64,000 nt of DNA from Asticcacaulis sp. AC466 (GTDB taxonomy: Bacteria; Pseudomonadota; Alphaproteobacteria; Caulobacterales; Caulobacteraceae). Under the pieces are notes generated by a model, which ran no database searches, was not told the origin of the DNA, and saw nothing but the letters and a program-made list of their open reading frames with translations. The DNA lies in the NCBI RefSeq assembly GCF_000495815.1, contig NZ_AWGE01000001.1, positions 62,001 through 126,000 of the forward strand. Reading direction: 5' to 3'. Positions 55,774 to 64,000 of the stretch are shown in pieces (within the stretch, counting starts at the first letter, position 1; the number at the start of each line of letters is the position of its first letter). Position numbers and translations under genes: made by a program.

Positions 55774-56985
55774 TCAGGCCGGTCGGCCAAGGGTGTCAAG
55801 CCGCCTAACGATATAGGCGGAGAGAAAATCAGCGACATCAGCCTTGGTCGTGCCGGGAATGGGCGTGAAACCGTTGAGATCGACCAGGGTCGCGGCATTG
55901 CTGCCAGTGCCGAATACACCTTCGGACACATCATTGGCGACAATGGCGTCACAGCCCTTGGAGGCCAGCTTGGCCTTGGCGTAATCCTCCAGCTTTTGCG
56001 TCTCGGCGGCGAAACCGATGACCAGACGCGGCCGTAAATTCAGGTGCTTGGACACGGATTCGAGAATGTCGGGATTTTTCACGAAAACCACAGACAGTTC
56101 GTTGTCCGAGGTCTTTTTCTGCTTTTCCGAGGCGATGTCCCGGGCCCGCCAGTCGGCAACGGCGGCGACGCCGATAAAGACGTCGCACGGCAGGTGGGCG
56201 TGGGCGGCGGCGTACATCTCCTGCGCGGTTTCAACATCGACGCGCGTCACGCCCGGCGGTGTGGCCAGGGCAACGGGACCGGAAATCAGTGTCACCTCGG
56301 CGCCGTCACGCGCCAGCCTTTCGGCGATGGCATAGCCTTGCTTGCCGGAAGACCGGTTGGTCAGGCCGCGTACGGGATCGAGCGGTTCGAAGGTCGGGCC
56401 GGCCGTCAGCACGATCTTGTGCCCTTTGAGCGGGCCTTCGCCCCCACCGAGGTGCAGCCGAATGGCAGCCAGGATCGCTTCAGGCTCGCTCATGCGGCCC
56501 AGACCGTATTCGCCGCAGGCCATATCGCCCTCGTCCGGGCCGGTGAACAAAACGCCGTCGGCCCGAAGTGTCGCCAGGTTGCGCTGCGTGGCGGGGTGGT
56601 GCCACATGCGCACATTCATAGCCGGGGCCAGAAGTACGCGCTTGTCGGTGGCCAGCAAAAGCGTCGAGGCCAAATCGTCAGCCAGCCCGTTCGCCAGCTT
56701 CGACATCATATTGGCCGTGGCTGGTGCTACGACGACCAGATCGGCCTGACGCGACAGCATGATATGACCCATTTCAGTTTCATCGGTCAGGTCAAACAGG
56801 TCGGTATAGACCTTGTCACCCGACAGGGCGGCCGCCGTCAAAGGCGTGACGAAGGCCTGGGCCGCTCCGGTCAGGACGACACGAACCGCAATGCCCGATT
56901 TTTTGAGCAGGCGTATCAGCTCCAGCGATTTATAGGCCGCTATGCCGCCGCCGATGATCAGCAATACACGCGGTTGCGCCGTCAT
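55774..56985 (-). CDS. coaBC: Bifunctional phosphopantothenoylcysteine decarboxylase/synthetase
   Basis: Coenzyme A biosynthesis enzyme of 403 residues. N-terminal CoaC flavoprotein (GGGIAAYKS at 11-19, catalytic His near 75, PAMNVRMW, decarboxylase Cys in the DMACGEYGLGR loop) and C-terminal CoaB synthetase (about 185-400; LTAGPTFEPLDPVR, NRSSGKQG). AAAGGAGA Shine-Dalgarno at 56985. Divergent from the lipoprotein gene at 57052. Confidence 0.96.
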   Translation of the reverse strand: MTAQPRVLLIIGGGIAAYKSLELIRLLKKSGIAVRVVLTGAAQAFVTPLTAAALSGDKVYTDLFDLTDETEMGHIMLSRQADLVVVAPATANMMSKLANGLADDLASTLLLATDKRVLLAPAMNVRMWHHPATQRNLATLRADGVLFTGPDEGDMACGEYGLGRMSEPEAILAAIRLHLGGGEGPLKGHKIVLTAGPTFEPLDPVRGLTNRSSGKQGYAIAERLARDGAEVTLISGPVALATPPGVTRVDVETAQEMYAAAHAHLPCDVFIGVAAVADWRARDIASEKQKKTSDNELSVVFVKNPDILESVSKHLNLRPRLVIGFAAETQKLEDYAKAKLASKGCDAIVANDVSEGVFGTGSNAATLVDLNGFTPIPGTTKADVADFLSAYIVRRLDTLGRPA

Positions 56986-57051
56986 GCGGTCTCCTTTGCG
57001 AATTGCGCCGCTTGTGCCATAGGTAAGCAGACGGAAGCAAGGGGACAAGAC

Positions 57052-57699
57052 GTGCGGGCGCTGTGGCCATTTTTATTGCTGCTGGGACTGGCGGCCTGTG
57101 ATGCCGGACCGTCGGCGGTTTTGCCGGATGGTGCGGGCGCGGCGCCGAGTTCACAGGCCCAACCCGAAAAAGCACCCGCCTGGGCGCAAAAACCGGATCA
57201 GGCTGTATCCGCTTCGGCCGGGCCGGTAGAACAGGCGTCGATGCCTATCCCGGGCGAAGCGTCCTATGCCGGCGCCAAAGCGCCGCATCTGGGTGAACCG
57301 CTTCCCCTGCCCAAGGGACCGCGCGCAGACATTAGCGAAACACGGTACGGCGATTGGCCCCTATGGTCCAAGAACCGCAAATATTCGGCCGATGAAAACG
57401 CCCACTACCACTTCGAACGTCACGGGCCAGAGTTTTCGGCCAAGTCCTATTCCGACTACATGGCCATGGTGCATGGTTTCATACACAATCCACCGCCCGG
57501 CACTCAGACCCTGAAACGCAGCAATGGGGATACCTTGTTCTACGACCCGAAGGGCAATGTCTTCGCGGTCATGACCAAGGCGGGTGCGCCGCGAACCGTA
57601 TTCAGACCGGACAACGGCACGGCCTATTGGCAAAAGCAGAAGCAGATCGAAAGTGAGCGCCGGACACCCCGCCGCGACAGTTTTGGGGCCGCCGATTAG
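57052..57699 (+). CDS. Lipoprotein with polymorphic-toxin-like C-terminal domain
   Basis: Protein of 215 residues. GTG start at 57052 with AAGGGGA upstream. Lipoprotein signal peptide ending LAAC (Cys16), a low-complexity Pro/Ala linker (17-95), then a compact domain (about 96-200): YHFERHG (H120, H124), a KSYSDYMAMVHGF helix, RSNGDTLFYDP, GNVFAVMTKAG and RTVFRP followed by YWQKQ. From memory, this resembles C-terminal RNase modules of Rhs/CdiA-type toxins (HxxKHG, SNGD, RTxFxP, YW..Q). No immunity gene is recognisable next to it. It could be a domesticated domain with an envelope role. It overlaps the convergent kinase gene by four bases. Confidence 0.6.
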   Translation: MRALWPFLLLLGLAACDAGPSAVLPDGAGAAPSSQAQPEKAPAWAQKPDQAVSASAGPVEQASMPIPGEASYAGAKAPHLGEPLPLPKGPRADISETRYGDWPLWSKNRKYSADENAHYHFERHGPEFSAKSYSDYMAMVHGFIHNPPPGTQTLKRSNGDTLFYDPKGNVFAVMTKAGAPRTVFRPDNGTAYWQKQKQIESERRTPRRDSFGAAD

Positions 57700-60578
57700 G
57701 TCGCCTGGGTAGCGGCGGCGGTCATGGCGCGGTTTAACGCGGCCTGAAGGGCTTTCAGGTCGTAAGGCTTGGGCAATAGCTCGACACCCTCATTGGCCGC
57801 GTCGTGGCGGGCGACTTCGGGATAGCCGGTCGTCAGCAAAACGGGTAGGCCGGGCCGACGGTGATGAATTTCGCGCGCCAGTTCAATGCCGTTCATACCG
57901 CCCGGCATCATGATATCGGAAAAGACAATATCGACGGTCCGCCCGTTGGCCAGGGCGCCCAACGCCCCCTGCGCGCTGGCGGCGCGGGTGACATCGAAGC
58001 CGAGTTGCGCCAGCATTTCAGCCACCAGGGTGGATACCTCTTCGTCGTCTTCGACTAGCAGGACCTTGCCGCGCGGTCCGTTGAACGCGGTATCGAGGTT
58101 CACCGACACCCCCGTCTCCGCGGGGGCGGCATCGGCGCGCGGCAGATAGAGCGTGACGATCGTGCCCTGATCGACCACGCTTTCAATTTCGACGGCGCCA
58201 CCCGACTGATGAGCGAAACCATAGACCTGTGGCAAGCCCAGGCCGGTTCCCTTGCCGACGTCCTTGGTGGTGAAAAATGGTTCGAAGACGCGCGCCAGCA
58301 CGTCTTTCGTCATGCCAAAGCCGGTGTCCTCTACACCGAACTTGACAAAGTCACCTTCCTGGCCGTCGTGAGCCAGATGGACGTTTTCGGCCGAAATTGT
58401 AATGCACCCGCCATTGGGCATGGCATCGCGCGCATTGACGCATAAATTCAGCACCACCAGTTCCAGTTCTGACGGATCGGCGGTCACGGGCCACAGGTCA
58501 CTTGGAAAAAGAGTTTCAATCTGGATATTGGCGCCGAGCGTCCGATCCAGCAATTCACGCATGCTGCCGACCTGATGCACAAGATCGACCGGCTCGGGCC
58601 GCAAGGCCTGGCGGCGCGAAAAGGCCAGTAGCTGCCGGGTCAAGGAGGCGCCGCGTTCGGCCGCCTGGCGCATACCGGCCTGGATGCGCTGGCGCTTGTC
58701 GGTGTCGGGCTGGCGCTCCAGTATGCTCAGGCCTCCGGTAATGACCATCAACAGGTTGTTGAAGTCATGAGCGATCCCACCGGTCAGTTGGCCGATGGCT
58801 TCGATTTTTTGGGATTGACGTAATTGTTCTTCCGCTTCGGCCAACCGTGCCTGATCGTGTAGCCGTTCAGTGACGTCGTAGACGAACTGATATGCGCCGA
58901 TTACCTGCCCCTCCTTGTCGCGTAAGGGGTTGAATTTCATTTCGTAATAGCGCGGATCGGAGCTGTCTTCTCCGATCGGTTCGACCGCCGTGAACGGGGC
59001 ACCGGACAAAGCCCGCCCCCAAATCTGGCGGACGGCGGCTTGCTGCTTCGGGTGGCCTGCCAGGGCATTCAACATATTATCACCGGCCGCGGGGCGGACA
59101 CCGAAAATGCGTTCAAAAGCGTCGGCACTGGCTTTGTTGACGCTGAGCCAGTTGAAATCAAGATCGATGATCTGGATCATAGCGTCGGTCGATTCAACAA
59201 TATCGGCCAATAGCTTGCGTTCGGCTACCGCGGCATTGACACGTTTTTCCAGGGTTTCGTTCAGTTCACGCAACTTTTCTTCGGCCTGTTTGCGCGCCGT
59301 GATATCGGCGGCCGTGCCGACAACGCGAACGCATACGCCCTCATCGTTGAAAATGCCCCGACCGCGTGACGATATCCATCTGATCACACCGTCATCGATA
59401 CCGACGGTGCGGTATTCGGCGTCATAGGTGGCCCGGAGGGCCGGGTCGGTTGCAGCGGCGAACTTGGCGCGTGTCTCGTCGCGATCTTCCGGGTGCAGGC
59501 CTTCGATATAATGGTCGATGATCGCCGGCACGTCGGCGGACAGGCCGAACATCGCCTTGACGCGCGGCTGCCAGTATAGCTGGCCGCTAGTCAGATCGAC
59601 ATCCCATAGGCCAATGCCGGCCGCTTCCGTTGCCAGACGCAGCTGTTCCTCGGACCGTCGCAAGGCCTCCTCGGCCTTGTGTGCCTCCGTGACATCAAAT
59701 CCTTCGCAAAATATACCAGAGATCGTGCCGGTATCGTCACGCATCGGCTCATAGATGAAATCGAGTATACGCACCGATTCCACAGCTTGCGGCCCGGCAT
59801 GAAAGCGCACCGGAGTCGCCTTGAAAATCAGGCGTTCCCCGCTGGTATAGACATGGTCCATGGCTTCGTAAAAGCCTTGTCCCGCGATGTCGGGGAAGGC
59901 CTCGCGCAAGGGCTTGCCGACCCAATCGTGGCTATTGAACAACTGGCGGTGGGCATTGTTGACGAACTCGAAAACGTGCGATGGGCCCTGCATGATGCAG
60001 ACAAAGCTGGGCGCCTGCTCGAACATGCTGCGCAGGCGTGCCATTTCAGCCGAACGCTTCCGCTCGGCCAGAACGGTTTGCGTCGTTTCCGATACCAGAA
60101 CCAGCACGCCACCGACGCGGTTCGGCGCACTGTCCTCATCGATCGGCGAATAGCTGTATGTCCACCATGTATTTTCACGCCTGCCGTCGCGTGTCAGCGG
60201 GATAAGGTCGTTTTCATGCCAGGTAGCGCCATTACCCGCCATGACCTGAGCAACCTGCGGGCCGATAATGTGCCAGATTTCCTCCCACACCATGGCGCCT
60301 CGGTTGCCAAGGGCGATAGCGTGCCGCTCGCGCCCCAGCAACTGGCGATATCCATCATTATACAGACAGATCGCATCAGGACCCCAGAACAGAAAGACGG
60401 GATGACGCGTATTCAGCATCAGCCGGACGCAGGTGCGCAGGGATTGCGGCCACGCCTGCGGAGGGCCTAAGGGCGTGGTGGTCCAGTCCTTGGCGCGCAT
60501 CAGCGTTGCCATTTCGCCCTCGCCGGCCAGGAAAGCCAATTCGGACGTCTGTTCGCTTTCGGGTGCCGTCTGAGTCAT
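57696..60578 (-). CDS. Large hybrid histidine kinase with multiple PAS domains
   Basis: Soluble-looking sensor kinase of 960 residues, no membrane segments. Four PAS-type modules (about 45-175, 180-300, 310-430, 455-575), DHp domain with His near 603 (GGIAHDFNNLL), catalytic ATPase (NARDAMPNGG, DTGFGM, GTGLGLPQVYG) and a C-terminal receiver with the acceptor Asp near 886 (SDIMMPGG). The first PAS begins with the PLGPPQAWPQSLR motif seen in many alphaproteobacterial PAS kinases. Signal unknown. GAGGG Shine-Dalgarno. 79 bases after ubiB in the opposite-end sense: it lies upstream edge to the ubiB stop on the same strand. Confidence 0.9.
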   Translation of the reverse strand: MTQTAPESEQTSELAFLAGEGEMATLMRAKDWTTTPLGPPQAWPQSLRTCVRLMLNTRHPVFLFWGPDAICLYNDGYRQLLGRERHAIALGNRGAMVWEEIWHIIGPQVAQVMAGNGATWHENDLIPLTRDGRRENTWWTYSYSPIDEDSAPNRVGGVLVLVSETTQTVLAERKRSAEMARLRSMFEQAPSFVCIMQGPSHVFEFVNNAHRQLFNSHDWVGKPLREAFPDIAGQGFYEAMDHVYTSGERLIFKATPVRFHAGPQAVESVRILDFIYEPMRDDTGTISGIFCEGFDVTEAHKAEEALRRSEEQLRLATEAAGIGLWDVDLTSGQLYWQPRVKAMFGLSADVPAIIDHYIEGLHPEDRDETRAKFAAATDPALRATYDAEYRTVGIDDGVIRWISSRGRGIFNDEGVCVRVVGTAADITARKQAEEKLRELNETLEKRVNAAVAERKLLADIVESTDAMIQIIDLDFNWLSVNKASADAFERIFGVRPAAGDNMLNALAGHPKQQAAVRQIWGRALSGAPFTAVEPIGEDSSDPRYYEMKFNPLRDKEGQVIGAYQFVYDVTERLHDQARLAEAEEQLRQSQKIEAIGQLTGGIAHDFNNLLMVITGGLSILERQPDTDKRQRIQAGMRQAAERGASLTRQLLAFSRRQALRPEPVDLVHQVGSMRELLDRTLGANIQIETLFPSDLWPVTADPSELELVVLNLCVNARDAMPNGGCITISAENVHLAHDGQEGDFVKFGVEDTGFGMTKDVLARVFEPFFTTKDVGKGTGLGLPQVYGFAHQSGGAVEIESVVDQGTIVTLYLPRADAAPAETGVSVNLDTAFNGPRGKVLLVEDDEEVSTLVAEMLAQLGFDVTRAASAQGALGALANGRTVDIVFSDIMMPGGMNGIELAREIHHRRPGLPVLLTTGYPEVARHDAANEGVELLPKPYDLKALQAALNRAMTAAATQAT

Positions 60579-60657
60579 TCAGCCCTCGTTGTCACGACCG
60601 AACGATAAGACGCTTAAGTTAAGCTGTAAATTAACAAACGGGATCGGCGCGGAATTG

Positions 60658-62190
60658 TTACCGCACGGCCATCCAGACGAGCACCGCCAGTGACAGAACG
60701 GAAACGACGAGAGCGACCATGCCGAAAGTGCGTCCCTGGCGAGCGACAATCTGAAGCGTTGCGATATCAACAACGGCTCTCGACCTTACCTCTTCCTCGT
60801 CGTCCGTACGCAGGCGGCTGACCAGCTTTTCGAAGATGCGCCGGGCCTCGACGACGGGCGACAGTTCACGTGAAATCCAGTCCTTGACCACCGGGCGGGC
60901 GGCTTCCCACAGGTTATGCTCAGGGTAAATGCGTCGTGCGACCCCTTCGACGCTGACCATGGTCTTTTGCAGCAGGACCAGTTCCGGACGCAGATGCATG
61001 TCGAACTGCGCAGTGATTTCGAACAGCTGAGTCAGAAGGCGGCCCATCGATACTTCGGTTGCCTTCTGACCGAGGACGGGTTCCCCGACGGCGCGCAGGG
61101 CCTGGGCGAAACTGTCGACATTGTGTGTGCGTGGCACGTAACCGGCTTCGAAATGCACCTCGGCGACGCGCTTATAGTCACGACGTAGGAAGCCCCACAG
61201 CATCTCGGCCAGATAGCGGCGCTCTTTGGGCCGCAGACGGCCTATGATGCCGAAATCGATGGCGGTCAGACGGGCCGGAGCTGCGATGAACAGGTTGCCT
61301 TCGTGCAGGTCGGCGTGAAAAGCGCCGTGGTCCAGCGCCTGGCTGAGGAAGGCCCGGATCAGGTTGTCGGCGACCTCCTTGTGATCGAGGCCGGGCAGGG
61401 TGAGGGCTTCGGGACGCGACAGCGGGGTGCCGTCGGCCCATTCCGTTACCAGAACGCGGCGGGCCACCTGATGCCAGACGACTTTCGGCGCGCGCATCCA
61501 TGGTTCGGCATTGATGATCTTGCCGATTTCGTCACACGCCGAGGCCTCCAGCCTGAGGTCGAGTTCGAGCAGCAACGACTGCGCCACCGCGCCGACAAAG
61601 GCGACTGGCTCCAGACGTCGCGCTGACGGGAAGGCAAAGGCGACGATACGCGCCGCTAGGCTCATCATGGCGATATCGGCAGCAACCACCGCCTCTATGT
61701 CCGGGCGGAGAATCTTCACGGCGACCTTGCGGCCGTCGAGCAAGACGGCTTCGTGCGCCTGGGCGATAGACGCCGAGCCAATGACCTCGCCAAAATGCGA
61801 GAATATCTGGTCCACGGGCTTGCCTAGCGCCTCTATGACGCTGGCTTCGGCGACCGCGTGCGAAAATGGCGGCAGATTATCCTTGAGATGCGCCAGGTCG
61901 GTAATGAACGCCTGACCGAAGATGTCGCCGCGCGTTGACAGCACCTGACCGAGCTTGATGAACGCGGGGCCAAGGTGTTGGAAGGCGACGGCGTAGCGTT
62001 CGCCCGGGCGCAGTTTCGTTTTCTTGGCAAACAGGCTGCGCAGGATGGCGGCAAGGGCGCGCGGCAAGGGCGGCAGCAGGTGCGCCGTTTCTTCCGGCAG
62101 CAGGGCGTCGTAACGCAACAGGATAAATCCCGTGCGGAACATGCGCATCCATGTACTGAGAGACGCCAATAACCTACGCCCAGCCCTCAT
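60658..62190 (-). CDS. ubiB: UbiB-family protein kinase-like ubiquinone biosynthesis protein
   Basis: Membrane-associated ABC1/ADCK-type ATPase of 510 residues. KxGQ motif in [17 protein letters not shown] near 78-94, [20 protein letters not shown] and DFGIIGRL in the kinase core, and a C-terminal hydrophobic helix (about 487-508) for membrane anchoring. Needed for aerobic ubiquinone synthesis, probably by mobilising intermediates. The chosen ATG at 62190 overlaps the ubiE stop by 17 bases; an ATG at 62148 is an alternative. Coupled to ubiE. Confidence 0.93.
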   Translation of the reverse strand: MRAGRRLLASLSTWMRMFRTGFILLRYDALLPEETAHLLPPLPRALAAILRSLFAKKTKLRPGERYAVAFQHLGPAFIKLGQVLSTRGDIFGQAFITDLAHLKDNLPPFSHAVAEASVIEALGKPVDQIFSHFGEVIGSASIAQAHEAVLLDGRKVAVKILRPDIEAVVAADIAMMSLAARIVAFAFPSARRLEPVAFVGAVAQSLLLELDLRLEASACDEIGKIINAEPWMRAPKVVWHQVARRVLVTEWADGTPLSRPEALTLPGLDHKEVADNLIRAFLSQALDHGAFHADLHEGNLFIAAPARLTAIDFGIIGRLRPKERRYLAEMLWGFLRRDYKRVAEVHFEAGYVPRTHNVDSFAQALRAVGEPVLGQKATEVSMGRLLTQLFEITAQFDMHLRPELVLLQKTMVSVEGVARRIYPEHNLWEAARPVVKDWISRELSPVVEARRIFEKLVSRLRTDDEEEVRSRAVVDIATLQIVARQGRTFGMVALVVSVLSLAVLVWMAVR

Positions 62191-62962
62191 GCAGGGCACA
62201 GACCCCACCGGTGAAATTGGTGTAACGGGCGCGTTTGAAGCCGGCCGTTTCCATCATGTCCCTGAACCGGTCCTGATCAGGGAAGCGCTGAATGCTTTCG
62301 ACCAGGTACTGATAGCTATCGCGGTCCTGGGCAACCAATTGGCCCATGAATGGAATGACCTTGAACGAATAGGTTTCATAGATTTTCGCAATTACTGAAG
62401 AGGTCGGGTGCGAGAACTCCAGACAGAAGAAACGTCCACCCGGCTTGAGCACGCGGCGGGCTTCGTTGAGCGCAACCTGGACGTCGGCCACATTGCGAAT
62501 GCCAAACGAAATGATGTAGGCGTCGACGGACTTGTCCGCGATGGCGAGGTTCATGGCGTCGCCGACCGACCAGGTGATCTCCGGCTCGTCGAGATGCCGT
62601 TTCGCCGATTTTTCGCGACCGGCCATGATCATGGCTTCGTTATAGTCGATGATGCGGATCTCGGCGTCGCGGGCCTCGTACCCGCGCGCGATACGCCGGG
62701 CCTTGGCGGCGCGCGCCAGCTTGGCCAGTCGGCGCGCGATGTCACCGGTGCCGCCGGCGCAGTCGATGATGATCTCACCCGGTTGCGGATTGAGGCGGGC
62801 GCAGGCGGCATCCTTCCAGACATGATGGACGCCACCGGACATGACGTCGTTCATGAGGTCGTACTTGTCGGCGACATTGCGGAAGACGTCGTGGACCATC
62901 GCGACTTTTTCGCGGGCGTCGACATCCTTGAAACCAAAAGGGGAGGTGGCTTGCTGGGTCAT
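62174..62962 (-). CDS. ubiE: Demethylmenaquinone/2-methoxy-benzoquinol methyltransferase
   Basis: C-methyltransferase of 262 residues in ubiquinone synthesis. Signatures [22 protein letters not shown] near 27-48 (given in parts), GGTGDIARR as SAM loop, and the C-terminal [15 protein letters not shown] basic insertion of about 15 residues ([20 protein letters not shown]) sits after the SAM loop compared with E. coli UbiE (251 residues). Operon with ubiB. Confidence 0.96.
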   Translation of the reverse strand: MTQQATSPFGFKDVDAREKVAMVHDVFRNVADKYDLMNDVMSGGVHHVWKDAACARLNPQPGEIIIDCAGGTGDIARRLAKLARAAKARRIARGYEARDAEIRIIDYNEAMIMAGREKSAKRHLDEPEITWSVGDAMNLAIADKSVDAYIISFGIRNVADVQVALNEARRVLKPGGRFFCLEFSHPTSSVIAKIYETYSFKVIPFMGQLVAQDRDSYQYLVESIQRFPDQDRFRDMMETAGFKRARYTNFTGGVCALHEGWA

Positions 62963-63052
62963 GGGCGCGTTGTAGCCCGAAACCGGTGCCTTTGCGAAGT
63001 GGAAATATGGCTGGGTCGCGGGCAAAATGTCGCGTTGTGGCGGCGGTTAGGC

Positions 63053-63562
63053 CTACATCTTCCCATCCGCCTTGTCTGCCGTACGGCGGAAAGGTCCCTT
63101 ATAACCGGGCAAGGTGCGGCGGCGGCGATCGGGACCGACATAGGTGGACGACTTGACCCATCCGCGTTCATTGTTGATCACGCTCTTCAGCCGGTCGATC
63201 AGCGCGCGGGCGGTCAATGGCTTGGCGACAATTTCATTGACGCCAGCATCCCGGGCCTCCAGCACGCGCCGGCGATCGGTATGGCCGGTCATCATGATAA
63301 TGGGTACATAAGGATGAGAGCTGTCGGTACCGCGACGAATCAGACGGGTGAATTCAATGCCGTCGATGGTTTCCATGACAAGGTCGAGAATGATGACGTC
63401 GGGGCGCCAGTCGCGAACGATTTCGAGGGCTTCCGCCCCGTCAGAAGCTTCGCGTATCAGGGTGATGCCAATGGCACGCAACATCGTGCAGACAATCACC
63501 CGCATGTAGTGGTTATCGTCTACTACAAGCACCATTACGCGTGCAAACTGACTCAATTGCAA
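63053..63562 (-). CDS. Single-domain response regulator with basic C-terminal tail
   Basis: Receiver protein of 169 residues. Acidic pocket VVDDN near 13-17, phosphoacceptor Asp in VIILDLVM near 60, Thr in MMTGH and Lys in VAKPL near 119. No output domain; instead a tail (about 135-169) with YVGPDRRRR and GPFRR, a basic Pro/Gly motif seen in several alphaproteobacterial receivers. AAAGGAG Shine-Dalgarno. Partner kinase unknown; the hybrid kinase at 57696 is nearby. Confidence 0.88.
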   Translation of the reverse strand: MQLSQFARVMVLVVDDNHYMRVIVCTMLRAIGITLIREASDGAEALEIVRDWRPDVIILDLVMETIDGIEFTRLIRRGTDSSHPYVPIIMMTGHTDRRRVLEARDAGVNEIVAKPLTARALIDRLKSVINNERGWVKSSTYVGPDRRRRTLPGYKGPFRRTADKADGKM

Positions 63563-63682
63563 TCGTCTCCTTTACCGTTTCCGCGTTCTACATTGGCCGA
63601 AAATGGTAATATACTATAGGCGTCGTTCGGCGGGTGTGTCCGCTTTATAAAATCACTAGCCTTATTTGCAGATTTGACAAAA

Positions 63683-63698
63683 CAAAGATTGATCTTTG
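63683..63698. promoter_or_regulatory. Perfect 16-bp dyad next to a TTGACA hexamer
   Basis: CAAAGAT-TG-ATCTTTG is perfectly symmetrical with a two-base centre. It begins four bases after TTGACA at 63674-63679, so it would occupy the spacer of a plus-strand promoter reading toward the gene at 63776. A good -10 is not obvious. Confidence 0.4.
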
Positions 63699-63775
63699 CG
63701 CAATTCATGCTTTGAGTCGTCCATCAAAGAAAATTCAGGGTGTCGAAGCACCCTGGTCGCGACGGGGGACTCACC

Positions 63776-64000
63776 ATGATCGACTGGCACAACCGAACTC
63801 TTATCGCGGGCGCCGCCGCGGTTTTGATTGCGGGCTTCGGGATTGGCTTTCTGACCGATCATGCCCTGAGCAGCAATGCGCGCGAAAAGACCGCCGCCGC
63901 CGCAGGTGAGATTGGAAAGCCTGCGACCGGCCTGTTCGGCAAGGTCCGTGACAAAAACGCGCCGCGCGCCGGTGATCGTAAGCCGGATGGGTTCGACGTC
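63776..64000 (+). CDS. N-terminal part of an envelope protein, possibly alpha-2-macroglobulin family
   Basis: Open frame from the ATG at 63776 to the window edge, 75 codons. One hydrophobic helix (about 8-28, IAGAAAVLIAGFGIGFL) acts as signal anchor, followed by a charged Ala/Gly-rich linker and KPDGFDV at the end. The anchor plus linker plus GFDV start reminds me of bacterial alpha-2-macroglobulin-like proteins, but periplasmic adaptors also look like this. Cannot be decided from the fragment. Confidence 0.5.
   Translation, partial: MIDWHNRTLIAGAAAVLIAGFGIGFLTDHALSSNAREKTAAAAGEIGKPATGLFGKVRDKNAPRAGDRKPDGFDV

Noticed and set aside
56044-57699. A 551-codon frame ending in the lipoprotein
   Set aside because: The first part is the opposite strand of coaBC. 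The lipoprotein signal and Shine-Dalgarno place the true start at 57052.
60614-60635. TTAA repeats resembling a CtrA site upstream of the hybrid kinase
   Set aside because: The spacing between TTAA halves is eight (or one) bases, not the seven required.
62408-63619. Plus-strand frame of 403 codons across ubiE and the response regulator
   Set aside because: Crosses two genes with clear domains on the other strand; no domain of its own.

Overview
The window looks like chromosomal DNA from a stalked or budding alphaproteobacterium of the Caulobacterales, most likely Asticcacaulis or a close relative. I infer this from recalled gene orders (mutS-glnD-murJ-trpS; dnaK-dnaJ; hrcA-grpE near rph-rdgB-hemW; gshB-yifB next to a ShkA-type kinase), a ubiquinone pathway (ubiE-ubiB), a CTTGAA-type heat-shock promoter and a cluster of GANTC (CcrM) sites. 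The species is inference; no database was searched. Nearly all of the window is core housekeeping sequence. I see no rRNA or tRNA gene, CRISPR array, insertion sequence, integrase or prophage.

Layout. 1-6.3 kb: edge of a LysE-type exporter, a tightly overlapped lipid-kinase/PAP2/metallophosphoesterase operon, argG and kup, all on the minus strand. 6.4-10.6 kb: Rrf2 regulator, short-chain dehydrogenase, marC, pyrF, an SDHAF4-like assembly factor and htpX, with a 120-bp palindrome between the dehydrogenase and marC. 10.6-18.7 kb, plus strand: rsmB, rpe, a heparinase-II/III-like protein, two glycine-zipper envelope proteins, purH, ihfB and mscL. 18.7-22.4 kb: a nitroreductase, three tandem dienelactone-hydrolase-like genes and a PCu(A)C copper lipoprotein. 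22.5-30.8 kb, minus strand: trpS, murJ, glnD, mutS. 31-38.3 kb: maeB, dapB, a METTL20-like methyltransferase, dnaJ, dnaK. 38.7-44.8 kb: LprI-like protein, M28 peptidase, grpE, hrcA, a small secreted protein, rph, an HTH/DUF2975 pair. 44.9-54.2 kb, plus strand: rdgB, hemW, rsmI, yraN, gshB, comM-like yifB, shkA-like kinase, ampG. 54.2-64 kb: two paralogous small membrane proteins, dut, coaBC, a lipoprotein with a toxin-like C-terminal domain, a large hybrid histidine kinase, ubiB, ubiE, a single-domain response regulator and the first 75 codons of an envelope protein.

How the genes work together. Three themes stand out: protein quality control (dnaK, dnaJ, grpE, hrcA, htpX), envelope and peptidoglycan maintenance (murJ, ampG, lipid kinase/phosphatase, glycine-zipper proteins, LprI-like, mscL) and nucleotide/translation upkeep (pyrF, purH, dut, rdgB, rph, rsmB, rsmI, trpS). 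The two hybrid kinases and the receiver protein add signalling; the shkA-like one carries the features expected of cyclic-di-GMP control of stalk formation. The least conventional items are the lipoprotein with a nuclease-toxin-like C terminus (57052-57699), the hydrolase triplication (19471-21808), the long palindrome (7743-7862), a possible ZTP-type leader of purH, a structured purH-ihfB spacer and a dense GANTC cluster upstream of the M28 peptidase.
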